Below, in pieces: positions 1 to 6,271 of a DNA stretch of 8,986 nucleotides. The stretch spans positions 1 to 8,986 of the forward strand of contig CAJYIG010000400.1 of the NCBI GenBank assembly GCA_913774725.1, given 5' to 3'. Origin of the DNA: an uncultured Curtobacterium sp. (GTDB lineage: Bacteria > Actinomycetota > Actinomycetes > Actinomycetales > Microbacteriaceae). Position 1 is the first letter of the stretch; each line of letters begins with the position of its first letter. The notes beneath the pieces are model-generated. The model had not been told where the DNA came from. It ran no database searches and saw nothing but the letters and a program-made list of their open reading frames with translations. Made by a program: the position numbers and the translations under genes.

Positions 1-443
1 CCGGCAACTTCCCCGACGACACGATGACCGTCGCCGGCGAGCACGTGCCGTTCGAGCAGTTGCTCGGGACCGAGGCCACCCGCGTCGTCGTCATCTCGCC
101 GGGACACGACACCGAGGACTTCCTGCAGGTCGTCGAGCGGATGGGCCTGCACAAGGTCTCGTACTCGGTCGGCTGGACGTCGTGGCTCGACATCGCTCCC
201 GAGGGCGTGACGAAGGCGACCGCGATGGAGCGCGTCCGCGAGTGGCTCGACATCCCTCGCTCCCGCGTCATGGCGGCGGGCGACGGGCGGAACGACATCG
301 ACATGCTGCGGTGGGCGTCGACCTCGGGCCGCGGTGTCGTGATGGGACAGGCCCCGGACGACGTCGTCGACGCGGGCAACGAGCTGACCGGTGGTGTGAC
401 CGACGACGGTCTGGCGGCGGCGCTCGACACGCTGCCGCGGTAG
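1..443 (+). CDS. Cof-type HAD hydrolase, C-terminal part (5' truncated by window)
   Basis: The first complete codon is at position 3 and the reading frame is open to the window edge, so only the C-terminal ~146 residues are present. HAD-superfamily phosphatases remove phosphate from small molecules through an Asp nucleophile; that Asp (motif I) lies outside the window. Two late motifs are visible. The motif III lysine sits in GVTKATAM, the usual 'KG.AL' position of the Cof/IIB group, and motif IV is GDGRNDIDML, where the Asp residues bind Mg2+. The tail (GVVMGQAPDDVVDAGNELTGGVTDDGLAAAL) is the typical Cof ending in which the protein checks an 'is-it-time' cap and then closes with a short helix. 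The substrate cannot be read from the sequence. The gene ends with TAG, followed by a 91-bp gap before the next gene. An internal ATG at 24 is not taken as the start because the family signature clearly extends upstream. Confidence 0.88.
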   Translation, partial: GNFPDDTMTVAGEHVPFEQLLGTEATRVVVISPGHDTEDFLQVVERMGLHKVSYSVGWTSWLDIAPEGVTKATAMERVREWLDIPRSRVMAAGDGRNDIDMLRWASTSGRGVVMGQAPDDVVDAGNELTGGVTDDGLAAALDTLPR

Positions 444-473
444 TCCTCGGCCGCCTGAGGCTCCCGTGTCGTG

Positions 474-489
474 GGCAGCCGGCGCTGCC
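474..489 (+). terminator. Small GC hairpin after the HAD gene, possible terminator
   Basis: GGCAGC (474-479) pairs perfectly with GCTGCC (484-489) around a CGGC tetraloop, 31 nt after the HAD stop codon. There is no T-tract. U-poor hairpins can terminate in actinobacteria, but a 6-bp stem is weak evidence, so this is a candidate only. Confidence 0.35.
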
Positions 490-513
490 ACTTCGAATCC
501 GGCCTGGTCACTC

Positions 514-534
514 GTGTCAATGTAGGCTTGACGC
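514..534 (+). promoter_or_regulatory. -10 box for a leaderless transcript, inside an inverted repeat
   Basis: TAGGCT at 523-528 fits the actinobacterial TANNNT -10 consensus and lies 6 nt before the ATG at 535. Transcription would therefore start on or next to the start codon. No Shine-Dalgarno sequence precedes that ATG, which agrees with a leaderless mRNA. No convincing -35 box is seen. The -10 box is bracketed by GTCAA (516-520) and TTGAC (528-532), an inverted repeat with a 7-nt spacer. A repressor such as the HTH protein encoded directly downstream could bind there; this role is inference. Confidence 0.45.
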
Positions 535-1143
535 ATGCAACCGAATCTCTACGAGCAGGCGTCGAACGTGCATCGTGCCGTCGGCGACATCATCGCCTCG
601 CCCGTCCTCGGGGACGGGCAGGAGCCACTGGACACGGTGGCAGCGGCGAACCGCGTCTGTGAACAGGCGACGGCGCTCTTGGCGGCTTCGGTGGAACGCG
701 CGCGCAACGAGGGTGTCACGTGGCAGCAGATCGGGGACGTCCTCGGGGTCTCTCGGCAGGCGGCGTTCCAGCGGTTCGGCAAGCCGGTCGACCCGGCGAC
801 CGGCGCGACGCTCGACATCGCCGTGCTCCCCGACGCGACCGAGCTGGCAGCATCCGTGATCGACCTGCTCGCGTCCGGACGATGGGACCAGGTGACCAGC
901 CAGTTCGACGATGCGATGCTCCGGACGGTCACCACCGACGGCCTCGCCGCCGCGTGGACGCAGATCATCGCCGCGGCGGGGGCGTTCGAGCGTCGTGGCG
1001 AGACCGAGTCCGTCCGCTCCGCCGGGCTCACCGTCACGAACACGCCCCTCGCGTTCGAGGCGGGCGACTTCACCGCCCGCATCGCGTTCCGCGACGACCG
1101 TCGCATCTCCGGACTGCTCGTGCTCGCCGGGCCGGCGTCGTGA
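535..1143 (+). CDS. HTH protein with C-terminal DUF3887-like domain
   Basis: The protein has 202 residues and is probably a DNA-binding regulator of the operon it begins. Residues 61-82 (VTWQQIGDVLGVSRQAAFQRFG) form a clear helix-turn-helix of the type seen in sigma-like or TrfA-like actinobacterial proteins. Residues about 36-58 form a helical lead-in. Residues about 103-198 have the alternating pattern of a small alpha+beta fold (ATELAASVIDLLASGRWDQVTSQFDD, ending in ISGLLVLAGP), which resembles the DUF3887 domain often paired with this HTH. No membrane segment or catalytic motif is seen. The start is ATG 535, beside a -10 box and without an SD. The stop TGA overlaps the GTG start of the ABC ATPase gene (GTGA, 1140-1143), so the two are translationally coupled. 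It may sense a small ligand through its C-terminal domain; neither ligand nor target is known. Confidence 0.8.
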   Translation: MQPNLYEQASNVHRAVGDIIASPVLGDGQEPLDTVAAANRVCEQATALLAASVERARNEGVTWQQIGDVLGVSRQAAFQRFGKPVDPATGATLDIAVLPDATELAASVIDLLASGRWDQVTSQFDDAMLRTVTTDGLAAAWTQIIAAAGAFERRGETESVRSAGLTVTNTPLAFEAGDFTARIAFRDDRRISGLLVLAGPAS

Positions 1144-1820
1144 CCCCCGTCCCGGGTCGGTCCACAGCTCCCGAGCAGGACACCGTGGTCGACCTGCGCG
1201 ACGTCGAGGTCGTCGTGGACGGCACGACGCTCCTCCCCAGGACGAGCGTCGCGGTCGGGCGCGGGCAGGCGGTGGTCGTCCGGGGGCACAACGGCGCGGG
1301 CAAGTCGACGCTCCTCCGTGTCGTCGCGGGGATGCGGACGCCGACCTCGGGGAGCGCAACCGTCGGTGGTGAGCGGATCTCCAAGCGTGACGCGACGTTC
1401 CGACGTCGTCTCGCTGCGATGATCGGGCTGCCGCCGATGGCACCGGACCTCACGATCCGCGACCACGTCCGCATGGTGTCGGCGACGTGGTTCAGCGATC
1501 CCGACGAAGCGGAGGCAGTCGCTGCCGAAACGATCGGATCGCTCGACCTCCAGCGGCTCGATCGTCGCTTCCCGCATGAGCTGTCGACCGGGCAGCTCCA
1601 GGTCGCGGCGCTCGCCCTCGTGCTCGCTCGACCGTTCGACGTCCTCGTCCTCGACGAGCCGGAACAACGCCTCGACCAGGACCGACTCGCCGGAGTGCGT
1701 GACGTCCTCGCAGGGCGCCGGGATGCTGGAGCGGCGCTCGTCATCGCGACGCACAGTACGACCCTCGCCGACAGCCTGGCCGACCACGTCGTCGACCTCG
1801 ACGCCGACGGGTCGCGATGA
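1140..1820 (+). CDS. ABC transporter ATP-binding protein
   Basis: This 226-residue protein is a single nucleotide-binding domain that hydrolyses ATP at the cytoplasmic face to drive the membrane protein encoded next. Walker A is GHNGAGKST (residues 49-57). The signature is LSTGQ (148-152) instead of LSGGQ. Walker B is VLVLDEP (168-174) with D172 and catalytic E173, and the switch His is H205 in VIATHS. The Q-loop position reads GLPPMAPDLT (96-105), without the usual Gln. The GTG start at 1140 overlaps the stop of the upstream regulator, and the stop TGA overlaps the next ATG (ATGA, 1817-1820). The frame is open further upstream to 720, but that part is a shadow of the regulator gene. The length is short for an importer and fits ABC-2-like export or resistance ATPases. 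The substrate is unknown; the nearby linaridin genes make peptide export or immunity one possibility. Confidence 0.9.
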   Translation: MTPVPGRSTAPEQDTVVDLRDVEVVVDGTTLLPRTSVAVGRGQAVVVRGHNGAGKSTLLRVVAGMRTPTSGSATVGGERISKRDATFRRRLAAMIGLPPMAPDLTIRDHVRMVSATWFSDPDEAEAVAAETIGSLDLQRLDRRFPHELSTGQLQVAALALVLARPFDVLVLDEPEQRLDQDRLAGVRDVLAGRRDAGAALVIATHSTTLADSLADHVVDLDADGSR

Positions 1821-3286
1821 CGAAGCGCGCTGCGGCCGTCTTCGAGATATGGCGCCGTCGCGACGAGCGGACGGTGGGAGACCGCGCGTTCATCTCGTAC
1901 GCGCTGGTGCTCGTCGGGCTCATCGTGGTGGCGCCGGTCGTCCGGGCGACCTGGATCGGTCTCTCGACCCCGCCCGCGTCGGCGACGCTCACATCACCGA
2001 TGGCGCCGTCGGTCGCAGCGTTCCTGCTGGCTGCGTCGTGGTCCACTGCGTTGCTCGTCGGTCGCCGACGCGGCCCGGCCGTCCTGGCACCGATCCTCGT
2101 GCACGTCCTGGCGGACAGCGACGTGCCGCGGATCCGGGCGTTCGGGCGAGTCGTCTCGCTGTCGACGGCATGCGTGGCGTCCTGCTTCGCGGGTGTGGCC
2201 GGCCTGGTCGGCTCAGCGGCGCTGGGGGGCGACGTGGGTGCGATCGGTCCCGTCGTCGACTTCGTCGTCCGCGGTGCCGCGTTCGGCGCGGTCGCGGCGG
2301 TCCTGTGGCTCCTCGGCGAGGCGGTGCCGAGGGCATCGACCTGGGCGGCGGGTGCCGTGCTCCTCCTCGGCGGGGTCGCGCTGGTTTCGCCGGACCGTCC
2401 GCTCTGGGCCTGGGCCTGGGTACGGCCGGAGGTCGTGCCCCTCACGACCCTCGTCACCGTGGTGATCGCCGTGGCCGCGCTCACGAGCGTCCCCGCACTC
2501 CTCGAGCGTGTCGAACCGGCGCGGCTCTCCGAGCAGGCCGCCGCGTGGGACACGGCGATCGCGCACGCTGTCAGCCTCGACCTGAGTTCGGCCTCGGGCA
2601 CGTACCACGCGCTGCCCTCGTGGGGGCGGAGACTCAGTGCCGTCGTGACGTCGAGGTCGGTCGCCGTCCTCGTCGTCGTCCGGGACCTCGTCGCGGTCGT
2701 CCGGACGCCGGAACGGCTCCTGACCGGCGTGCTGCTGTCGGCGGCGGGCGGTGGTCTCCTGGTGGTCGCAGCCGTCTCCGGGCCGTACGGCGCGCTCCTC
2801 GGCGTCGGCGCTGCCGTGCTCGTGTACTCGGGGACGGGGTCGCTGTCGGCCGGTCTCTACCACGCAGCGCGCGTCGCGTCGGACCTTCCGCTCTACGGCG
2901 TCCGTGACGGGGTCCTGCTCCTCTGTCACGGCATCCTGCCCCTCGGCGCGCCCGTGCTCGTGACGGGAGCGGTGGCCGCCGGCACGGGAGTCGCTGCGGG
3001 GGTGCCCGTCGTCGCGCTCGTCCACGCCGTCGTCCTGGCGGTCGCCGCCGCGGTGGCCCGAGGAAGCGACGCGCTGCGAGGACCGACGCCGCTGTTCCTC
3101 CTCACCCCGGCGCCGTCCGCCATGGGCGACCCGATGCCGGTCATCCGGGTGCTGTGGGCAATGGACTCCTTCGTGCTGACCGTCCTCGTCGGCTCGGCCG
3201 TGGGGGTCGGTTCCGCCGTCGGCGCCGGGGCGATCGCGGTGATCCTCCTCGTCGTCCTCGTCGTCCGGTGGGCACGGCGGCCCTGA
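1817..3286 (+). CDS. Polytopic membrane protein, ABC permease-like (possibly DUF6297 family)
   Basis: The protein has 489 residues and is very hydrophobic. I count about 11-12 likely membrane segments, including residues 24-41, 66-82, 115-136, 148-167, 174-190, 206-227, 302-320, 365-385, 388-412, 448-466 and 468-484. A more polar stretch (about 228-280) divides the protein into two halves. It starts at ATG 1817, overlapping the ATPase stop by 4 bp, so it is almost certainly the membrane partner of that ATPase. From memory, the length, composition and position beside a lone ATPase resemble actinobacterial DUF6297 proteins. No substrate-specific motif is visible. Exporter, immunity pump and a non-transport regulatory complex are all possible. 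The next gene lies 376 bp away behind its own promoter, so the operon probably ends here. Confidence 0.75.
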   Translation: MTKRAAAVFEIWRRRDERTVGDRAFISYALVLVGLIVVAPVVRATWIGLSTPPASATLTSPMAPSVAAFLLAASWSTALLVGRRRGPAVLAPILVHVLADSDVPRIRAFGRVVSLSTACVASCFAGVAGLVGSAALGGDVGAIGPVVDFVVRGAAFGAVAAVLWLLGEAVPRASTWAAGAVLLLGGVALVSPDRPLWAWAWVRPEVVPLTTLVTVVIAVAALTSVPALLERVEPARLSEQAAAWDTAIAHAVSLDLSSASGTYHALPSWGRRLSAVVTSRSVAVLVVVRDLVAVVRTPERLLTGVLLSAAGGGLLVVAAVSGPYGALLGVGAAVLVYSGTGSLSAGLYHAARVASDLPLYGVRDGVLLLCHGILPLGAPVLVTGAVAAGTGVAAGVPVVALVHAVVLAVAAAVARGSDALRGPTPLFLLTPAPSAMGDPMPVIRVLWAMDSFVLTVLVGSAVGVGSAVGAGAIAVILLVVLVVRWARRP

Positions 3287-3300
3287 TCCAGCGGCGGTCC

Positions 3301-3329
3301 TGGACACGACCGAGGGGCTTTGCTAGCGT
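3301..3329 (+). promoter_or_regulatory. Sigma-70-type promoter candidate upstream of the linaridin genes
   Basis: TGGACA (3301-3306) differs from TTGACA at one base. After a 17-nt spacer comes TAGCGT (3324-3329), which fits TANNNT. Transcription would start near 3336. It lies 15 bp after the permease stop codon and points towards the precursor gene. A closer promoter within the leader cannot be excluded. Confidence 0.5.
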
Positions 3330-3371
3330 CGTGTCACGTCACCCGATCGAGGGGCATCCGGTGGCGGGGGG

Positions 3372-3385
3372 GTGCTGATCAGCAC
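3372..3385. promoter_or_regulatory. Perfect 14-bp palindrome, operator candidate
   Basis: GTGCTGATCAGCAC is a perfect palindrome. An 11-bp direct repeat, GGGTGCTGATC, covers its left part (3370-3380) and recurs at 3481-3491, where the right half is not conserved. A dimeric regulator binding site just downstream of the putative start of transcription is a reasonable reading; the factor is unknown. Confidence 0.4.
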
Positions 3386-3492
3386 GCCCGAGGGGGAGCT
3401 GTAGCGATGCAGCGCGAACGGGGGAACCATGTCGCAGCGAACGTGATCGCCGATCGCAACCGATGTCTTCGGGAGCGAGCGGGTGCTGATCG

Positions 3493-3594
3493 CTCGGCGC
3501 AACGATGCGCCTGAGTGATGTGTCGCCGCGTGGTGGAGCCATGTGCTCTCGACCGCTCCTGGTCGACCTGTTCGGCGTGCTCGGACGCCGAACA
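3493..3594 (+). other. Three consecutive hairpins in the precursor mRNA leader
   Basis: Hairpin 1 (3493-3515) has GGCGC pairing GCGCC around a 6-nt loop, extended by CTC/GAG across a one-base bulge. Hairpin 2 (3549-3566) has TCGACC/GGTCGA around GCTCCT. Hairpin 3 (3569-3594) has TGTTCGGCG/CGCCGAACA, a perfect 9-bp stem with an 8-nt loop. No known riboswitch class is recognised. Hairpin 3 ends 56 nt before the precursor RBS. It could equally be a DNA operator, since the arms are perfect inverted repeats. Confidence 0.4.
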
Positions 3595-3662
3595 CAGCCG
3601 TCTCCGTGGGGAGGCGAATCCGCTGGTGCAGGGACACCGGCGTTCAGGAAAGGGAGAGTCAC

Positions 3663-3836
3663 ATGCAGTCAGAGATCCTCGAGGTGCAGGCGTTCGCGAA
3701 CTCCGCACTCCGGTCCGTCGACGCTGAGATCGGCGGCGACAGCTCGATCCCGGCGATGACCACGCCGACCGTCGTGTTCACGCCCGCAGCGGCGGAGTAC
3801 GTGGTCGCAGGGAGCACCATCTGCCTCATCTGCTAG
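3663..3836 (+). CDS. Linaridin (type A, cypemycin-like) precursor peptide
   Basis: The gene encodes a 57-residue RiPP precursor. The leader (residues 1-32) carries QAFANSAL (9-16), matching the 'DFANTVL' region I recall from cypemycin precursor CypA, and ends in PAM (30-32). The expected core (33-57) starts TTPT and ends AGSTICLIC. The last eight residues, GSTICLIC, differ from cypemycin's GSTICLVC at one position. By analogy, Thr residues (33, 34, 36, 40, 52) would become dehydrobutyrine. C54 and decarboxylated C57 would close an aminovinyl-cysteine ring, and Ile53 or Ile56 may be epimerised. E45, Y46 and an N-terminal Thr instead of Ala set it apart from cypemycin. The start is ATG 3663 behind AGGGAG (3651-3656), spacing 6 nt; an in-frame GTG at 3543 is rejected because it has no RBS and adds an Arg-rich non-leader sequence. 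The downstream hairpin and the H, L and D genes support this call. Confidence 0.9.
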   Translation: MQSEILEVQAFANSALRSVDAEIGGDSSIPAMTTPTVVFTPAAAEYVVAGSTICLIC

Positions 3837-3847
3837 GCGCAACGAGC

Positions 3848-3876
3848 GCTCCCCGCCCGGTCACCGGGCGGGGAGC
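3848..3876 (+). terminator. Strong hairpin after the precursor gene, attenuator or partial terminator
   Basis: A 13-bp perfect stem (3848-3860 with 3864-3876; arms CTCCCCGCCCGG and CCGGGCGGGGAG plus one outer G-C pair) closes a TCA loop. It begins 11 nt after the precursor stop. No T-run follows. RiPP operons often have such a structure between precursor and enzyme genes, where it stabilises the precursor mRNA and reduces read-through. The same role is inferred here. Confidence 0.65.
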
Positions 3877-3906
3877 CGCTCCGTCGCTCGGTCACCGGGC
3901 GCGGAG
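3858..3906 (+). repeat. Duplicated 18-bp hairpin arm giving a competing structure
   Basis: CGGTCACCGGGCGGGGAG (3858-3875) recurs as CGGTCACCGGGCGCGGAG (3889-3906), 17 of 18 identical, offset by 31 bp. The upstream arm (3849-3860) can pair with the first copy perfectly or with the second at 11 of 12 positions, so two mutually exclusive stems are possible. It may be a simple duplication or a switch. Confidence 0.5.
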
Positions 3907-3951
3907 TCCTCACGACGCCCAGCACCGACGAGACGGAACAGTGCACCTCAG

Positions 3952-5736
3952 ATGACCCTGACCTTCCGGCGCCGACCAGCACGTGCCGGCACGCCGACCC
4001 CCGCCGACCGACGCCAGGGCGCGGTGAACGCGACGATGGCCCCGATCGCGATCGGGCAGATCCTGGCCTCGGTCGAGTCCATGACGATCGGTCGCCTGTA
4101 CCGTCGTGACAACCTGCTCAGGGGGGTCTCAGCCCGCGGAGCACGAGTCGGTACGCTCCGACACCGGCTGCTCACCGTCCTGGATTCCCCGACGACGCCG
4201 CAGATCCTCGCTGCCGTCAACCTCGTGAGTGCGACCGCGTTGCTCCTCGGACGGAACCGGCGTCCGGTCCAGATCGCCTCGAACGTGGTGATCGGCCTCT
4301 GCAACCGGCTCAACGAGATCCGCACGCCGTACGGTCGAGACGGAGCCGACCAGATGACGGCGGTGATCACGCAGTACCGATCGCTGTCTGCTCTGATCCC
4401 CGATGCCGCACGGTCGGATGACCTGTTCCTCCGCGCGGTGAACTACCAAGCCGCGCTGAGCTACTTCGTCTCCGGCATCTCCAAGGCCTTCGGATCGAGC
4501 TGGGTGCAGGGCGACGCCCTCGGGGAGATCGTGCGCACCCAGGCGTACGGTGGCGGTCCCGCAGCCCGGCTCCTCCGCGACCGTCCCCGCCTCGCCCGGC
4601 TGCTCACCTGGAGCACGCCGCTCTGGGAAGCGTCGTTCCCCCTGATCTACCTGCTCCCCGAGCGGTGGGGCCGGCGTGCGCTGTGGGGAGTGAAGGGCTT
4701 CCACGTCGCCGTCGCCGCCGTCATGGAACTCCCACGCTTCGTGTGGGGGTTCACCGGTTCGCACGGAGCCGTCGGGTACGCGTTGTCGGGACACCGGCTT
4801 CCCTCATCGAACGTCGAACGGGTGGTGCTGACGGCAACGGCGGCAGTCGCTCTGACTGCCGGTACGTACGCCGCAGCCCAGCGGGCCCAGGACCGAGACC
4901 GTCGCGCGGGCCTGAAGGGGTCCGTGCTGCTCGAGCTGGAGGACGGCGTCATCGAGTACCGGCACGTGCCACCGACGGATCCGTCCGTCGATGCCGACAC
5001 TGCGCCGGTCGTGATCCTCGAAGCGGGTCTGGGCAATGCCCTCGATGCCTGGGCCTGGGTCGCGGACGGTATGTCCCGCTCGGCTCACGTGCTCGCCTAC
5101 CATCGCCGTGGCTACGGCCGGACCACCTCGAGCGCGGATCCCGGTCGCGCGGTCGAAGCCCTGGTGCGGACGGTGGGCTCGAGCGGTCCCCTCATCGCAG
5201 TGAGCCACTCGATCGGTCTGCTCGTGCTCGCCGGTTACGCCGGTGGTCAGGTGGACGGCAGGGCGTTCGCCGCAATCGTCCTCGTCGACGGCACGGATCC
5301 CGACCTCTTCGACGCAGACCGCGCTGACCGGCGACGCGTCGGCACGTACCTCCAGTCGCAAGCGCACACGATGTTCGCGGCGCTGAGCGGGGTCTACAAC
5401 TTCGCCCCGAACGCAGTCGCCCGTCAGACGAGGTACGAACCCGACCAGCAGAACGGCACCCTGCAGTTCATCTTCGCCCCGCGGAACGTCTACCGCGCGA
5501 CGCGGGAGTACTTCGAGCTTCCCACCGCCGGAGCGATCGACGCGCTGCGGGACGTGCCGGTCCGGTACCTCGTCGCATCCGAGGAGAACGCGGCACAACA
5601 GGAGAGCCTCGCGCGCAAGCTCGCCGCGGAGCATCGGCTGGTACCGACCTCGTCCCACCGGTCCGTGATCGGCTTCCGGGGGAACGCCACGCAGGTCGTC
5701 TCGGTGATCGAGGAGGCGCTCGACCGTGTCCGTTGA
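3952..5736 (+). CDS. LinH-like protein: HTTM-type membrane domain fused to alpha/beta hydrolase
   Basis: The protein has 594 residues. The N-terminal part (about 80-310) is membrane-embedded and resembles the HTTM domain of vitamin K-dependent carboxylase relatives: YFVSGISKAFGSSWVQGDAL (171-190) and KGFHVAVAAVMELPRFVWGF (248-267). The C-terminal part (about 325-594) is an alpha/beta hydrolase fold. Its nucleophile elbow is VSHSIG with S420, and the likely catalytic His is H569 (SSHRS). Strand patterns VVILEAGLG and AIVLVDGTDPDL flank them. Cypemycin-type clusters carry such an H protein. Work on linaridins implicates H together with L in Thr dehydration and residue epimerisation, but which domain does what cannot be read here. 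The start ATG 3952 has no good SD; ATG 4036 (M29) is an alternative. It overlaps the L gene by 11 bp. Confidence 0.85.
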   Translation: MTLTFRRRPARAGTPTPADRRQGAVNATMAPIAIGQILASVESMTIGRLYRRDNLLRGVSARGARVGTLRHRLLTVLDSPTTPQILAAVNLVSATALLLGRNRRPVQIASNVVIGLCNRLNEIRTPYGRDGADQMTAVITQYRSLSALIPDAARSDDLFLRAVNYQAALSYFVSGISKAFGSSWVQGDALGEIVRTQAYGGGPAARLLRDRPRLARLLTWSTPLWEASFPLIYLLPERWGRRALWGVKGFHVAVAAVMELPRFVWGFTGSHGAVGYALSGHRLPSSNVERVVLTATAAVALTAGTYAAAQRAQDRDRRAGLKGSVLLELEDGVIEYRHVPPTDPSVDADTAPVVILEAGLGNALDAWAWVADGMSRSAHVLAYHRRGYGRTTSSADPGRAVEALVRTVGSSGPLIAVSHSIGLLVLAGYAGGQVDGRAFAAIVLVDGTDPDLFDADRADRRRVGTYLQSQAHTMFAALSGVYNFAPNAVARQTRYEPDQQNGTLQFIFAPRNVYRATREYFELPTAGAIDALRDVPVRYLVASEENAAQQESLARKLAAEHRLVPTSSHRSVIGFRGNATQVVSVIEEALDRVR

Positions 5737-6271
5737 CCTCCGCCGCGCCGCCGGCACCGCTGCGGCCGTCGCCATCACCGCTCATCTCGTCGCGACCTCG
5801 CTGTTCAACACGCCGGACTCGTTCAACTTGGACCTGCGGCGCTACGTCGGCGGCTGGACGGTACCGGGCTGGCGGTTCTTCGCTCCGAATCCCGGAGTGC
5901 AGAACGTCCACCTGCTCGTCCGGACCCGTGGCGGGTCGACCCGCACCGCTCCGAGTGACTGGGTCGACGTCACCCCGACGATCCGGCACGGCTTCTGGAA
6001 CGTTCTGATGAACCCGAAGAGCCGCGGGCCGAAGGCGTTGTTCGACGCGATGCAGCAGCTGTCGGTGATGAAGGCGAACTACTCCCAGTTCGATTGGATG
6101 GTGAGCAGCACTGCGTACGAGCTCGTGCGGGATGCAGCATCGGGTCTCGTCTCCGGGGGAGACTCGCAGGAGTTCCAATTCCTCCTGATGAACTACTTCC
6201 CGGCGGCACCTCCCGAGAAACGCATGCAGCCCATCCTCGTGTCGCGATGGGAAGGACGCTTCCATGCCTGA
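5726..6271 (+). CDS. LinL-like membrane-anchored protein of linaridin biosynthesis
   Basis: The protein has 181 residues. One membrane segment lies near the N-terminus (about 8-27). After it comes WTVPGWRFFAPNPG (44-57), a motif resembling small proteins (DUF5819-like) that accompany HTTM membrane domains. The remainder is mixed polar sequence with aromatic clusters (QFDWMVSSTAYELV, QEFQFLLMNYF) and no familiar catalytic signature. In linaridin clusters, the L protein accompanies H and is needed for maturation; a joint membrane complex is likely. The start is GTG 5726 behind AGGAGG (5711-5716), spacing 9 nt. It overlaps the H stop by 11 bp and the D start by 8 bp, so the three genes are translationally linked. 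I do not assign an individual reaction. Confidence 0.75.
   Translation: MSVDLRRAAGTAAAVAITAHLVATSLFNTPDSFNLDLRRYVGGWTVPGWRFFAPNPGVQNVHLLVRTRGGSTRTAPSDWVDVTPTIRHGFWNVLMNPKSRGPKALFDAMQQLSVMKANYSQFDWMVSSTAYELVRDAASGLVSGGDSQEFQFLLMNYFPAAPPEKRMQPILVSRWEGRFHA

Larger units (their letters stand above)
3287..3662 (+). promoter_or_regulatory. Promoter and long structured leader region of the linaridin genes
   Basis: This 376-bp stretch has no convincing coding region on either strand; the open frames crossing it lack family features and SD support. It holds a candidate promoter (3301-3329), a 14-bp palindrome (3372-3385) with a repeated half further on (3481-3491), three consecutive hairpins (3493-3515, 3549-3566, 3569-3594) and the RBS of the precursor gene (3651-3656). 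If transcription begins near 3336, the precursor mRNA carries about 325 nt of leader. That is long for a short peptide gene and suggests post-transcriptional or attenuation control. Confidence 0.5.

Noticed and set aside
517..1787. Long minus-strand frames opposite the regulator and ABC ATPase
   Set aside because: Their translations are rich in Arg and Ser with no motif, while the plus strand carries clear HTH and Walker motifs.
3543..3662. In-frame GTG 3543 as an earlier start of the precursor
   Set aside because: No RBS precedes it and the added residues are Arg-rich and unlike linaridin leaders, while ATG 3663 has AGGGAG at good spacing.
3323..3708. Minus-strand open frames across the leader region
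   Set aside because: No recognisable family, no SD, and biased composition; the stretch looks non-coding.
3541..3759. Small open frame from ATG 3541, with GGTGGAG just before it
   Set aside because: It overlaps the precursor out of frame, becomes an Arg/Ser-rich shadow, and shows no leader-core pattern.
3663..3836. Lanthipeptide or thioviridamide-type precursor
   Set aside because: No LanM, LanKC, LanBC or YcaO/TfuA gene is near. The H, L and D set and the GSTICLIC end fit linaridins better.
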